A stretch of 64,000 bases of DNA from VXYL01 sp965116935. GTDB lineage: Bacteria > Pseudomonadota > Gammaproteobacteria > Pseudomonadales > Azotimanducaceae. The translations under genes and the position numbers were made by a program. Of this stretch, positions 1-8,681 are shown in pieces; position 1 is the first letter of the stretch; each line of letters starts with the position of its first letter. Where the stretch lies: NCBI GenBank assembly GCA_965116935.1, contig OZ220737.1, positions 4,836,001 to 4,900,000 of the forward strand, read 5' to 3'. The notes beneath the pieces were generated by a model. That model was not told the DNA's origin and ran no database searches. It worked only from the letters and a program-made list of their open reading frames with translations.

Positions 1-17
1 GCGGGGAGGCGTTGCCC

Positions 18-137
18 ATGTGGCATCTGATCGAGGATTTCTTTGAGCAGAGCATCGTGATGAAACTCTTCATCGCCGTCGGTTGGCTGGCGATCGTCAT
101 CATGCTGCTGAGCCTGATCTCGCCGCTACTCAACTGA
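18..137 (+). CDS. Small single-pass membrane protein (39 aa)
   Basis: An ATG at 18 is preceded by a good ribosome-binding site (GGGAGG at 4-9, about 8 bases upstream) and opens a 39-codon frame. The N-terminus is short and polar (MWHLIEDFFEQS). The rest is one hydrophobic helix, about residues 15-36, so the protein is probably an inner-membrane peptide. It lies 37 bases before the TerB-like gene in the same direction and may share its transcript. I do not recognise the family. The support is the ribosome-binding site and the clean hydrophobic segment. Confidence 0.6.
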   Translation: MWHLIEDFFEQSIVMKLFIAVGWLAIVIMLLSLISPLLN

Positions 138-174
138 TCGCAAGCGCAACCTAACCGGCAGGGACTCGGCGCGC

Positions 175-570
175 ATGTGGCTTTCCTCCCTCACCGATGA
201 ACAGCGCGATGCCTTGCTCGGGCTCGCCCACAATGTTGTGGTCTCGGACGGGCTGCTCGATCCCAACGAAGAGTTCATGCTCGACGAGTTCAAGCGCGAA
301 ATGGCGCTCAAGCCCGAAATCGAGGCCGACTATCTCGAACTCGACGGCATCAGCGAGGTCTTCAACACGCCTCGCGCACGGGCCGTGGCGATCCTCAATC
401 TGCTGCGGCTCTCCTATGTGGACGGCGCCTTCGAGATCGAAGAGGAGTGCCTGCTCAAGGAAATCGCCCGCACCTTCGGCATCGACGACGACCGCTTCCT
501 CCTAATGGACAACTGGGTCAAGCGCCTGGTTGCGCTGGAAGAGGAAGCGCGGGGTCTCATGAACGCCTGA
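175..570 (+). CDS. TerB/DjlA-like tellurite-resistance family protein
   Basis: This 131-residue acidic, all-helical protein resembles the TerB-like fold. It has paired acidic segments (VSDGLLDPNEEFMLDEF at about 23-39 and YVDGAFEIEEECLLKEIA at about 82-99), like the metal-binding helices of TerB and the N-terminal part of DjlA. TerB family proteins are cytoplasmic or membrane-peripheral and are linked to stress and tellurite resistance, but the role of stand-alone copies is unknown. The stop codon is 11 bases before the start of the substrate-binding protein gene, so the two are probably co-transcribed. The family assignment rests on residue pattern only. Confidence 0.7.
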   Translation: MWLSSLTDEQRDALLGLAHNVVVSDGLLDPNEEFMLDEFKREMALKPEIEADYLELDGISEVFNTPRARAVAILNLLRLSYVDGAFEIEEECLLKEIARTFGIDDDRFLLMDNWVKRLVALEEEARGLMNA

Positions 571-581
571 CGGGGAGACCG

Positions 582-2462
582 GTGCGCACAATCTCCCGTC
601 ATGCGGCACTGATGTTCCTTGTCTCGCTCGCGTGCGCCCAGCTCGCAGCCGAAGGCACCGCCGGCACCATCGACTACCGCCACGGCTACGCCTTCCTCGC
701 CGAACCCAAGTACCCGCCCGACTTCGCGCACTTCGACTACGTCAATCCCAATGCCCCCAAAGGCGGGATGCTGCGCCGCCACGGCACCGGCAGTTGGGAT
801 TCGTTCAACCCGGCGGCGCTGCGCGCGGCCCAGGTGGTGGCTGGCCTTTCCACCGCCGCCCCGCACGCCAACTTCCTGCACGATTCGCTCCTCACGGAAG
901 CAGCCGACGAGCCTTCCACTTGGTATGGCCGCCTCGCGAGCGGCATCGCCATCGCCCCAGACGGCGCATGGATCGCCTTCCGCATCCGCGACCACGCCCG
1001 CTGGCACGATGGGCGCCCGCTCACGGTGGAAGACGTCGCCTACACCTTCAAGGTCTATCGCGAGGACGCCACCTCCACCATCAGCACGCCGCTCGAACCC
1101 ATCGAGTCCATCGAGGTGCTCAGCGAATGGGAAATCCGCTTCCACATCCGCGAAGAGACCCGAGGGGATCCCCTGCTGCCCATCCAGATCGGCCAAGTCC
1201 CCATCATCCCGAAGCATTACTGGGAAACCCGCGACATCAGCCGCACCACCGTTGAACCGCCACTCGGCTCGGGCCCCTATCGCGTAGGCGAGTTTCAGGT
1301 GGGGCGCTGGATTCGCTGGGAACGGGTACCGGACTACTGGGGCCAAGACCTGCCGGTGATGAAGGGTCGCTTCAACTTCGACGTGCTGAAGTACGACTAC
1401 TTCGCCGACGACCGGCTGAAGACCGAGGCCGTCAAAGGCGACGTGATCGACTTCCACATCGAGAACATCCCCGGCTATTGGGAGCGCGACTACGACACGC
1501 CCGCCTTCCGCGCCGGCGTCTTCCGCCAGGAGTGGCTGCCGGTGGAGCAGCCCTGGGGGCTTTGGTGGCCGGTGTTCTGGAACCTGGACCAACCCCGCTT
1601 TCAGGACGTGCGCGTGCGCGAGGCGTTGTGGCTGGTGTCGGACTTCGTGTGGCTGAACCGCACCAACTTCGACTTCTACGGCCTTGCCACCAGCTATTTC
1701 CACGGTTCCGAACTCGCTGCTCGGGAACTGCCAGACGAACGCGAACTCAAGCTGTTGGAACCGGTGCGCGAACACGTGCCGCCACGCGTCTTCACCGAAC
1801 CCTATCAAGCGCCGCCGAACGGCGGCGGCGGCTGGCACCGGGAGAATCTCATTCGCGCCGCCGCGCTCCTGCGCGAGGCTGGCTGGGTGGTGCGCGACAA
1901 TCGCCTCGTGCATGGCGAAACCGGCGAGCCCTTCCACATCCGCTTCGTCGCCGTCTCCCCTGCCCTTGGCCGCTCCTTCATCCACTACACCAAGAACCTC
2001 GAACGGCTCGGCATCACGACGAGCATCAAGTCGCCGGAAATCTCCAATTGGCTCTATCGCCTGCGCTCCGGCGATTACGACGGCGGCGCCCATTGGTTCC
2101 GCCCCAACTACACGCCTACCCTCTTGATCTTCCAGAGCTTTCATAGCGTGATGGCGGATCAGGACTACAGCCTGAACTGGCCCAACATGCGCGACGCCGC
2201 AGTGGACCACCTGATCGAGCAGCTCACCGCAGCAACTACCTACGACGACTACCTCGCCGCCATCCGCGCCCTGGATCGGGTGCTGCTGTGGAACTTCTAC
2301 TATGTTCCCGGCATGACGAAAACCCGCATCGGCGCCGTGTTCTGGGACCGTTTCGGACAGCCGGAACTCGACGGCCCCTTGAAGCGCGAGGTGTTTTGGG
2401 ACACCTGGTGGTACGACGAGGACCGTGCGGCGAAAGTGGCGAGCTTCCGGGGCATGGACTAA
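582..2462 (+). CDS. yejA: Peptide ABC transporter substrate-binding protein, YejA type
   Basis: This is a periplasmic solute-binding protein of family 5 (SBP_bac_5), 626 residues from the GTG at 582. That start has GGGGAG at 572-577 and gives a signal peptide (hydrophobic run FLVSLACAQLAA, then a cleavage-like AEG). The mature part begins with the YejA-like pattern GYAFLAEPKYP and DFAHFDYVNPNAPKGG, and aromatic-rich segments typical of oligopeptide binding follow. YejA proteins bring oligopeptides, including antibiotic peptides of the microcin C type, to the YejBE permease. The two permease genes follow directly but for a 193-base gap that holds a repeat. An alternative start is the ATG at 612. 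Confidence 0.88.
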   Translation: MRTISRHAALMFLVSLACAQLAAEGTAGTIDYRHGYAFLAEPKYPPDFAHFDYVNPNAPKGGMLRRHGTGSWDSFNPAALRAAQVVAGLSTAAPHANFLHDSLLTEAADEPSTWYGRLASGIAIAPDGAWIAFRIRDHARWHDGRPLTVEDVAYTFKVYREDATSTISTPLEPIESIEVLSEWEIRFHIREETRGDPLLPIQIGQVPIIPKHYWETRDISRTTVEPPLGSGPYRVGEFQVGRWIRWERVPDYWGQDLPVMKGRFNFDVLKYDYFADDRLKTEAVKGDVIDFHIENIPGYWERDYDTPAFRAGVFRQEWLPVEQPWGLWWPVFWNLDQPRFQDVRVREALWLVSDFVWLNRTNFDFYGLATSYFHGSELAARELPDERELKLLEPVREHVPPRVFTEPYQAPPNGGGGWHRENLIRAAALLREAGWVVRDNRLVHGETGEPFHIRFVAVSPALGRSFIHYTKNLERLGITTSIKSPEISNWLYRLRSGDYDGGAHWFRPNYTPTLLIFQSFHSVMADQDYSLNWPNMRDAAVDHLIEQLTAATTYDDYLAAIRALDRVLLWNFYYVPGMTKTRIGAVFWDRFGQPELDGPLKREVFWDTWWYDEDRAAKVASFRGMD

Positions 2463-2490
2463 TGCGACTTCGCCAGAAGCGGGCAACCGC

Positions 2491-2630
2491 CGAGACGGGC
2501 GACCACAAGGGTCGCCCCTACGGCTCCTCGGAGACGCAACGCTGTGGGGAGGGCCGCAAGGGTCGGCCGGCCCTACGGCCCCTCGGCAATGCAACGTCGT
2601 AGGGGCGACCCTTGTGGTCGCCCGTCTCGG
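2491..2630. repeat. REPIN-like inverted repeat, GTAG family
   Basis: Positions 2491-2522 and 2598-2629 are perfect 32-base inverted repeats. Each arm is itself a palindrome (GGGCGACC, then ACAAG, then GGTCGCCC in effect) and has a GTAG/CTAC tetranucleotide on its inner side. About 75 bases lie between, with a further GC-rich hairpin module. This layout matches REPINs mobilised by REP-associated tyrosine transposases (RAYTs). The element separates the binding-protein gene from its permease genes and may end or process the operon transcript. Related arms lie at 25391-25420 and, more diverged, at 7957-7985. Confidence 0.8.
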
Positions 2631-2654
2631 CTAACGCGCAGGCAAGGACAGTAG

Positions 2655-3728
2655 ATGGGGCGCTATCTCCTCCGCCGCCTGTTCCTCATCGTCCCGACCC
2701 TGTTCGGGATCATGGTGATCAACTTCGTCATCGTGCAGTTCGCACCGGGCGGGCCGGTGGAGCAGGCCATCATCGCGGCCTCTGGCCTGGGCGGCATGTC
2801 CTCCACCGCCAGCGTCTCCTCCGCGAGCATGGGGCCGAACACGCAGACGGGCTATTCCGGCAGCGAAGGGCTGGATCCGGAATTCGTGGCAAGGCTGGAG
2901 GCGGAGTTCGGCTTCGACAAGCCGGCGCACGAGCGCTTCCTCAGCATGATGTGGAACTACATGCGACTCGACTTCGGCGACAGCTACTTTCAAGACCGGC
3001 CGGTGATGCAGCTTGTGGCAGAGCGATTGCCGGTGTCGCTGTCTCTGGGGCTGTGGTCGCTGCTGCTGATCTACACCATCTCCATCCCTCTCGGCGTCGC
3101 GAAAGCGGTGCGGGACGGCACGCGGTTCGATGTCTGGTCCAGCGCCGTCGTGTTCACCGCCTACGCGGTGCCTGGCTTCCTGTTCGCCGTGCTGCTGATC
3201 GTCTTCTTCGCCGGCGGCTCCTATCTCGACTGGTTCCCCATGCGCGGCCTCGTTTCCGAAGGCTGGGAGAACTTCCCGTGGTACGCGAAGATCACCGACT
3301 GGCTTTGGCACCTCGCTCTGCCGCTGATGGCGCTCACCATCGGCGGCTTCGCCACGCTGACGATGCTCACCAAGAACAGCTTTCTCGAAGAGGTGAACAA
3401 GCAGTTCGTGCTCACCGCCCGCGCCAAGGGCCTCACCGAGCGGCGTGTGCTGTTCGGGCACGTGTTCCGCAACGCCATGCTGATCGTCATCGCCGGCTTT
3501 CCGGCGGCATTTGTGGGGCTGCTGTTCACGGCTGCGCTTCTGATCGAGGTGATCTTCTCGCTCGACGGCATTGGCCTCTTGGGCTACGAGGCGGTGGTGA
3601 AGCGCGACTATCCGATCTTCTTCGGCACGCTCTTCTGCTTCACGCTGATTGGCCTCACGATGCAGCTCATTGGCGATGTGGTGTACACGTTTGTGGACCC
3701 GCGCATCGACTTCGAGAAGCGCGAGTGA
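2655..3728 (+). CDS. yejB: Peptide ABC transporter permease, YejB type
   Basis: This 357-residue inner-membrane permease of the DppB/OppB family starts at the ATG at 2655 (MGRYLLRRLFLIVPTLFGIM, the usual first helix). Six hydrophobic segments are visible. The long periplasmic insert after helix 1 (about residues 45-75, rich in Ser and Gly) is typical of YejB. The EAA loop that contacts the ATPase is visible around residues 254-275 (FVLTARAKGLTERRVLFGHV). The stop is 15 bases before the second permease gene, so the two are translated from one message. Confidence 0.92.
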   Translation: MGRYLLRRLFLIVPTLFGIMVINFVIVQFAPGGPVEQAIIAASGLGGMSSTASVSSASMGPNTQTGYSGSEGLDPEFVARLEAEFGFDKPAHERFLSMMWNYMRLDFGDSYFQDRPVMQLVAERLPVSLSLGLWSLLLIYTISIPLGVAKAVRDGTRFDVWSSAVVFTAYAVPGFLFAVLLIVFFAGGSYLDWFPMRGLVSEGWENFPWYAKITDWLWHLALPLMALTIGGFATLTMLTKNSFLEEVNKQFVLTARAKGLTERRVLFGHVFRNAMLIVIAGFPAAFVGLLFTAALLIEVIFSLDGIGLLGYEAVVKRDYPIFFGTLFCFTLIGLTMQLIGDVVYTFVDPRIDFEKRE

Positions 3729-3743
3729 GGGGGCAATAAGAAA

Positions 3744-4817
3744 ATGGCACTCACACCCCTCAATCGCCGTCGGCTGGAACTCTTTCGCGCCAACCGTCGG
3801 GGCTACTGGTCGCTGCGCATCTTCCTCGTGCTGTTCGCGGCCTCGCTGGGGGCGGAGTTCATCGCCAACGACAAGCCCATCCTGTTCTCCCAAGGGGGCG
3901 AACTGCACTTCCCCATCCTGTTCACCTATACGGAGACGGAACTCGGCGGCGTGCTGGAAACGGAGGCGGAATACCGCGACCCGTTCGTGATGGCCTTGAT
4001 CGAACGGGACGGCTGGGCCGTCTGGCCGCCCTTGCGCTTCTCGCACGACACCATCGACTATTCCTACGACATCACGCCGTCGCCGCCGGATACGACGCAC
4101 ATCCTCGGCACCGACAGCGGCGCCACGGACGTGTTCGCAAAGCTCCTGTATTCGTTCCGGCTGTCCGTGCTGTTTGGCTTGGGCCTCACCGCCATCAGTT
4201 CCGCCATCGGCGTTACCGTGGGTGCCCTTCAGGGCTACTTCGGCGGCCTCGTGGACTTGCTTGGCCAACGACTCGTGGAGATTCAGACGGGCCTGCCGAT
4301 CCTGTTCGTGCTCATCATCCTCGCGAGCATCGTCGAGCCGAACGTCTATTGGCTCCTCATCATCCTGTCGCTGTTCAGCTGGATGGCCCTCGTGGGGGTG
4401 GTGCGCGCCGAGTTCCTGCGTGCACGCAATTTCGAGTTCGTTCGCGCAGCCAAGGCCCTCGGCGTCTCCGACATGACGATCCTCCGCCGCCATGTGCTGC
4501 CGAACGCGATGGTGGCCACGCTCACATACCTGCCCTTCATCCTCAACGGTTCCATCACTTCGCTGACGGCGCTCGACTTTCTCGGCTTCGGCCTGCCGCT
4601 CGACTCGCCGTCGTTCGGCCGTCTCCTGTCGTCGGCAAAGGCCAACCTGTACGCCCCTTGGCTAGGCATCTCCGTCTTCATCACCCTGGCCCTGCTGCTG
4701 ACCCTGCTAATCTTCGTCGGCGAGGGCGTCCGCGACGCCTTGGACCCCCGCCGCGCCATGACCCAACGCGGCGACGGCGAATCGAGCGGCGATCTCGTCA
4801 ACCTGCAAACGGCTTGA
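3744..4817 (+). CDS. yejE: Peptide ABC transporter permease, YejE type
   Basis: This 357-residue partner permease of the DppC/OppC family has the YejE hallmark of a first helix (about residues 20-40) followed by a large periplasmic domain before the remaining five helices. The motif HILGTDSGATDVFAKLLYS at about residue 112 is the usual permease entry segment, and an EAA-type loop follows (FVRAAKALGVSDMTILRRHV, about 232-251). In E. coli this gene is followed by the double ATPase gene yejF. Here the next gene, 4 bases on, is an unrelated nucleotidyltransferase. The energising subunit must be encoded elsewhere or the system is inactive. Confidence 0.92.
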   Translation: MALTPLNRRRLELFRANRRGYWSLRIFLVLFAASLGAEFIANDKPILFSQGGELHFPILFTYTETELGGVLETEAEYRDPFVMALIERDGWAVWPPLRFSHDTIDYSYDITPSPPDTTHILGTDSGATDVFAKLLYSFRLSVLFGLGLTAISSAIGVTVGALQGYFGGLVDLLGQRLVEIQTGLPILFVLIILASIVEPNVYWLLIILSLFSWMALVGVVRAEFLRARNFEFVRAAKALGVSDMTILRRHVLPNAMVATLTYLPFILNGSITSLTALDFLGFGLPLDSPSFGRLLSSAKANLYAPWLGISVFITLALLLTLLIFVGEGVRDALDPRRAMTQRGDGESSGDLVNLQTA

Positions 4818-4820
4818 CCG

Positions 4821-5297
4821 ATGGACGGAGCGACGACATTTCTCGAACGTGTTTGCGCCGCGCTGCAGGCTGCGGACGTGGACTATGCGGTAGCCGGAGG
4901 CCACGCCGTGGCCTTGCACGGTGCGGTTCGGGGCTCGATCGACGTCGATGTGGTCCTGCGCTGGACCAAACGGACGTTGGAGCGTGCCGAAAACGCGCTG
5001 GGCGGGATGGGACTGGTCTCGCGCCTGCCCGTCACGGCGGCCAGCGTCTTCGACAACCGTGACGAGTACATTCACCGTCGCAATATGATCGCGTGGAACT
5101 TCCACAATCCCCGCAATCCGATTGAGCAGGTGGACATCCTTATCACGCACGACCTCGCGGCAGTCGATGCCGTCGAAATCGAAGCCGAGAGCGGACCAGT
5201 GCGAGTCCTTGCCATCGACGACCTGATCGCCATGAAGCGCGAATCCGATCGCGTGCAGGACGTCGCAGACGTGCAGGCTCTCGAGCGTCTGCGATGA
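4821..5297 (+). CDS. Nucleotidyltransferase, AbiEii/MNT-like
   Basis: This 158-residue protein carries a minimal polymerase-beta nucleotidyltransferase core: YAVAGGHAVALHG at about residues 21-33 (the glycine-rich helix-turn motif) and SIDVDVVLRW at about 38-47 (the D-x-D metal-binding pair). A further acidic strand (EQVDILIT) follows. Such proteins occur in AbiE-type and MNT-type toxin-antitoxin systems, and also as stand-alone proteins of unknown target. The stop overlaps the start of the next small gene by ATGA, so the two are translationally coupled. Whether it acts as toxin, antitoxin or neither cannot be read from sequence. Confidence 0.8.
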   Translation: MDGATTFLERVCAALQAADVDYAVAGGHAVALHGAVRGSIDVDVVLRWTKRTLERAENALGGMGLVSRLPVTAASVFDNRDEYIHRRNMIAWNFHNPRNPIEQVDILITHDLAAVDAVEIEAESGPVRVLAIDDLIAMKRESDRVQDVADVQALERLR

Positions 5298-5488
5298 CCC
5301 AACCTGACGAACACCCTGCGCCGCGCCCGGTTCAGTACTTCACAGACGAGTACTTGGAGCGTTGCCGGGAACTCTCGCCCACCGACATCCTCCGCTTTCT
5401 GGATGAGTTTCGCCGCCTCTACGGCGCGCGCCGGGTTCCTCGAACACCGCAAGCGTCGCCAGACGAGGAGCGCCAGCATGGCCGATGA
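5294..5488 (+). CDS. Small protein coupled to nucleotidyltransferase (64 aa)
   Basis: The ATG at 5294 overlaps the stop of the nucleotidyltransferase gene (ATGA). The 64-residue product is charged and mostly helical (YFTDEYLERCRELSPTDILR), with a basic and polar tail and no membrane segment. I do not assign a domain. Its size and coupling suggest a partner of the upstream enzyme, such as the second half of a two-gene module. Its 3' end overlaps the following DUF5990 gene by 11 bases, so all three are probably on one transcript. Confidence 0.6.
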   Translation: MTQPDEHPAPRPVQYFTDEYLERCRELSPTDILRFLDEFRRLYGARRVPRTPQASPDEERQHGR

Positions 5489-5918
5489 GCTCCACCTGAC
5501 GATCGTCTTGACCGAGCCGCCGGAGGGGTTCGCCTTCTGCCTGCAACGCGGCAAGGGCGCCAATGCCGAACGCCTCGACTACATCGACGCGGCCGGCGAC
5601 GACATCTCGTTCGACCTGACCGTGACCGTGCGCCAAGGCAAGGTCAAGGGCATGCCGGACTTCGCCGGCCCGTTCGTGCAAGGCCGCCCGGGCGAACGGT
5701 TCTTCTATCTGTGCGTCGGGCGGTGTTCGGAGCTGGTGGAGCCGCAATGGTCCGGGCGCGTCAAGGTGCCGCTGTCGTCGATCACCTGGAGGCACATCGA
5801 GGAAGCGGGCCGCGATGACCGGCACCTCCGCGCGCGCTACGCAGCCAGCAAGCCGGGCGGCCGACCGGCCCTCGCGAGCGTCCAACTCCTTGAGGACGGC
5901 TGGACGACGGCCAGCTAG
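5478..5918 (+). CDS. DUF5990 family protein
   Basis: This 146-residue protein from the ATG at 5478 (GAGGAG at 5465-5470) has the pattern of the DUF5990 family: an N-terminal beta strand (LHLTIVLTEPPEGFAFCLQR), a central segment (FAGPFVQGRPGERFFYLCVG), and a C-terminal part (VKVPLSSITW). No signal peptide or membrane helix is present. Function is unknown. Its start lies inside the end of the preceding small gene, so it is probably translated by coupling. The family assignment is from memory of the motif pattern. Confidence 0.75.
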   Translation: MADELHLTIVLTEPPEGFAFCLQRGKGANAERLDYIDAAGDDISFDLTVTVRQGKVKGMPDFAGPFVQGRPGERFFYLCVGRCSELVEPQWSGRVKVPLSSITWRHIEEAGRDDRHLRARYAASKPGGRPALASVQLLEDGWTTAS

Positions 5919-6005
5919 TCCAGAGCGCTCTATCGCTCAAATCCAGTACTGATCTAGGCCCACCGCCACTACACTTCGGCGTCCCGCGAAGTCTGCTGGA
6001 AACCC

Positions 6006-7726
6006 ATGCCGTCAGCCGAGCACGAAGTCCGTTACGAAGCCGATGAACGACCTCCCCTGCCACTGACGGTTGGGCTCGGGATCCAGTACGCGGTCGTCGC
6101 CCTCGGCGGCGTGGTGCTGACGCCGGCGATCCTGATCAGCGTCGCCGGCCAGAGCGAGGCATACATCAATTGGGCCGTGTTTGCGGCGCTGGTTGTGAGC
6201 GGCCTGGTAACGGTCGTGCAGTCGGTTCGGCTGGGTCGAATTGGGGCTGGCTACATCCTCATCATGGGCAGCACGACCGCCTTCCTGCCGATGAGCGTGA
6301 CCGCACTGGCCGAAGGAGGGCCAGCGCTGCTGGCGACGTTGATCGTCATGTCCTCCTTGGTGCAGTTCGTGCTTGGCGCGAAGATGGCATTGCTGCGGCG
6401 CGTGTTCACGCCCACCGTCGCCGGTACCGTGCTGATGCTGATTCCCGTCAGTCTTGCGCCCATCGTCTTCAAGAAGATGGAGGATGTTCCTGTCCACGCG
6501 TCGGAGACGGCGGCACCGGTGACCGCGCTCGTGACCCTGGCAGCCATCGTCCTCGTTGCGCTGCGCCTGTCCGGAGCGTGGCGCGTCTGGGCACCCGCCA
6601 TTGGTCTCGTGGCCGGGCTTCACTGGGCTCGCCTTCGGAATCTACGACATCGAGCGGGTGGCCGCCGCGCCATGGTTCGGGTTGCCGCAGCTCAGTGCCT
6701 ATCCCGGCCTCGACCTGACCTTCGGCAGCGCTTTCTGGGCCTTGCTGCCGGGCTTCCTGATCGTCACCCTGGTTGGTGCCATGGACACGCTGGGCGATGC
6801 CATCGCCATTCAGCGTGCCTCGTGGCGCGAGCCGCGCGCCATCGACTTCCGCTCCATTCAAGGCGCCATCAACGCCGACGGGCTCGGCAATCTGCTGTCC
6901 GGCATCGGCGGCACGGTGCCGAACACCACCTACGGCAGCGGCATCGCCATCTCCGAACTGACGGGCATAACCGCTCGTTCCGTCGGCGTGTGCGCCGGCA
7001 TCCTGTTCGTTGGCCTTGCCCTGATGCCGAAACTGGTGGCCTTGATCGTGGCGATGCCAGGGCCGGTGGCCGGCTCGTATCTCGCGGTGATCGTCGCGCC
7101 GCTGTTCGTGTTCGGCGTGAAGATATTGACAGCCGACGGGCTCGACTACCGCAAGAGCCTGATCGTGGGATTCGCCTTCTGGGTGGGCCTCGCGTTCCAG
7201 TTCGACTTGATGTTTCCGCAGCTCCTGACCGGTGCTTGGGGAGAACTGCTCGGCCACGGGATGACTGCCGGCGGCATTACGATGATCCTCCTTTCCGGCT
7301 TTCTCGACCTGACCGCGGCGCGGCCAAAGCGCCTGCGCACCGCCCTTTCCGCGACGACCCTCGCCGAAATCGACGGCTTCCTGTGCCGCTTCGCAAGCAA
7401 GGCACGGTGCGACGAGGCAATGACCTCCCGGTTGCGAGCCGTGGCCGAGGAGACCGTGCACACCCTCCTCGCCAACAGTGCCTCCGACACGGATCGCGGG
7501 CCTTTTGCTGGTGGCGAGAGCAGACGGCAACGCCGCAGACCTCGAGTTCATCGCCAGCGGCACCGAAGTCAACATCGAGGACCAACTGGCCATGCTGAGC
7601 GAAGGCGTGACGAAACTCCCCAACGAGTCGGAAACGCCCCTGCGTCTGCTGCGCCACTACGCAACGTGGGTGCGCCACCAGCAATACCACGACACCGAGA
7701 TCGTCACGGTTCGAGTTGATCCGTAG
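6006..7726 (+). pseudogene. Xanthine/uracil permease (NCS2 family), two frameshifts
   Basis: The reading frame of a nucleobase:cation symporter-2 protein is split over three frames. From 6006 the N-terminal half is clear (LGIQYAVVALGGVVLTPAIL and several membrane helices). At about 6618-6622, after WAPAIGLVAGL, the homologous frame moves by +1 and continues TGLAFGIYDIERV through the core motifs (GTVPNTTYGSGIA). At about 7490-7500 it moves again to LLLVARADGNAADLEF and ends at 7726. The last part resembles the soluble C-terminal extension found on some NCS2 proteins. Two shifts in 900 bases, in a window whose other long genes are intact, suggest genuine decay rather than sequencing error, though error cannot be excluded. 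Confidence 0.85.
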
Positions 7727-7956
7727 GACGCTCCAGTGTCGAGGAGGGAGGACTCAGGCTCCTCGCTAGTGTCGCGTCCCAGAAATACCTCACCCTTCGT
7801 GCTGGACGTTGGCTGGTGCAACAATGCCGGAGAAAGCGAGGATGTGCCGTCCGCGACTCGCCCCCGAGAGGTCGTTGAGTGCCTGCATTTGGCATCCCGA
7901 AGTACCACGAACTTGCGGGACGGCACACTAGCTCGGGGCTCTGCGCGAGTTCAAGA

Positions 7957-7985
7957 CGGGCGGGGACAAGGCCGTCCCCTACGGC
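7957..7985. repeat. Single REP-like palindrome
   Basis: An imperfect palindrome (GGGGAC, AAGGCC, GTCCCC) flanked by CTACGG lies against the 3' end of adk. It is a diverged relative of the arms at 2491-2523 and 25332-25362. It may act as a transcript end for adk. No partner arm was found within 100 bases. The rest of 7727-7956 shows no gene. Confidence 0.55.
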
Positions 7986-8642
7986 TCAAGACGTCGTTCC
8001 CGCCAACGCTTTGCCGATGTCGTGGCGGATGCGTTCAACGTCGCCGTTGCCGTTGATGGTGTGGTAGTGGGCTTTGCCTTGGTCGGATTCGGCTTGGTAG
8101 TAGTCCACTAGCGGGCGGGTTTGCTTGTGGTACACGCGCAGCCGTTCGCGGACGGTTTCCTCGCGGTCGTCCTCGCGTTGGATCAGGGGTTCGCCGGTTT
8201 CGTCGTCTCGGCCCTCCCGGCGCGGGGGGTTGAAGGCAACGTGATAGACGCGGCCGCTGGCTTCGTGAGTGCGGCGGCCGGAGATTCGCGCCACCACGTC
8301 ATCGTCCGGGAGGTGGATTTCCACCACGCAGTCGAGTTCGATGCCAGCGTCTGACACGGCCTGGGCCTGGGCGATGGTGCGGGGGAAGCCGTCGAAGAGA
8401 AAGCCGCCGGCGCAGTCGGGCTCGGCCAAGCGTTCCTTCACCATCGCCACGATGGTGGCGTCGTCCACGAGATTGCCGGACGCCATGATGGCCTGGGCGC
8501 GGCGACCTAGTTCGGTGCCGGCGGCCACGGCCGCACGCAGCATCTCGCCGGTGGAAATCTGCGGGATGCCGTATTGCTCGCAGATGAAGGCCGCTTGGGT
8601 GCCCTTCCCGGCACCCGGCGGACCCAACAGAATCAAGCGCAT
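7986..8642 (-). CDS. adk: Adenylate kinase
   Basis: Adenylate kinase catalyses ATP + AMP = 2 ADP in the cytoplasm. The 218-residue protein has the P-loop GPPGAGKGT at residues 7-15, the AMP-binding segment (ISTGEMLR at about 29-36), GFLFDGFPRT at about 80-89, and a full-length LID domain (about 122-159) of the long bacterial type. The LID lacks the four-cysteine zinc site, as in most Gram-negative enzymes. It reads in the same direction as relA, 39 bases downstream of it. Confidence 0.97.
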   Translation of the reverse strand: MRLILLGPPGAGKGTQAAFICEQYGIPQISTGEMLRAAVAAGTELGRRAQAIMASGNLVDDATIVAMVKERLAEPDCAGGFLFDGFPRTIAQAQAVSDAGIELDCVVEIHLPDDDVVARISGRRTHEASGRVYHVAFNPPRREGRDDETGEPLIQREDDREETVRERLRVYHKQTRPLVDYYQAESDQGKAHYHTINGNGDVERIRHDIGKALAGTTS

Positions 8643-8681
8643 GGTCGAGGGGCCTCCAGGATCGGTTGACTTGAGGGTGGC

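Noticed and set aside
414..4493. Very long open frames on the minus strand (414-2594 and 2631-4493)
   Set aside because: They are antisense to clear transporter genes and show no recognisable domains. Long shadow frames are expected at this GC content.
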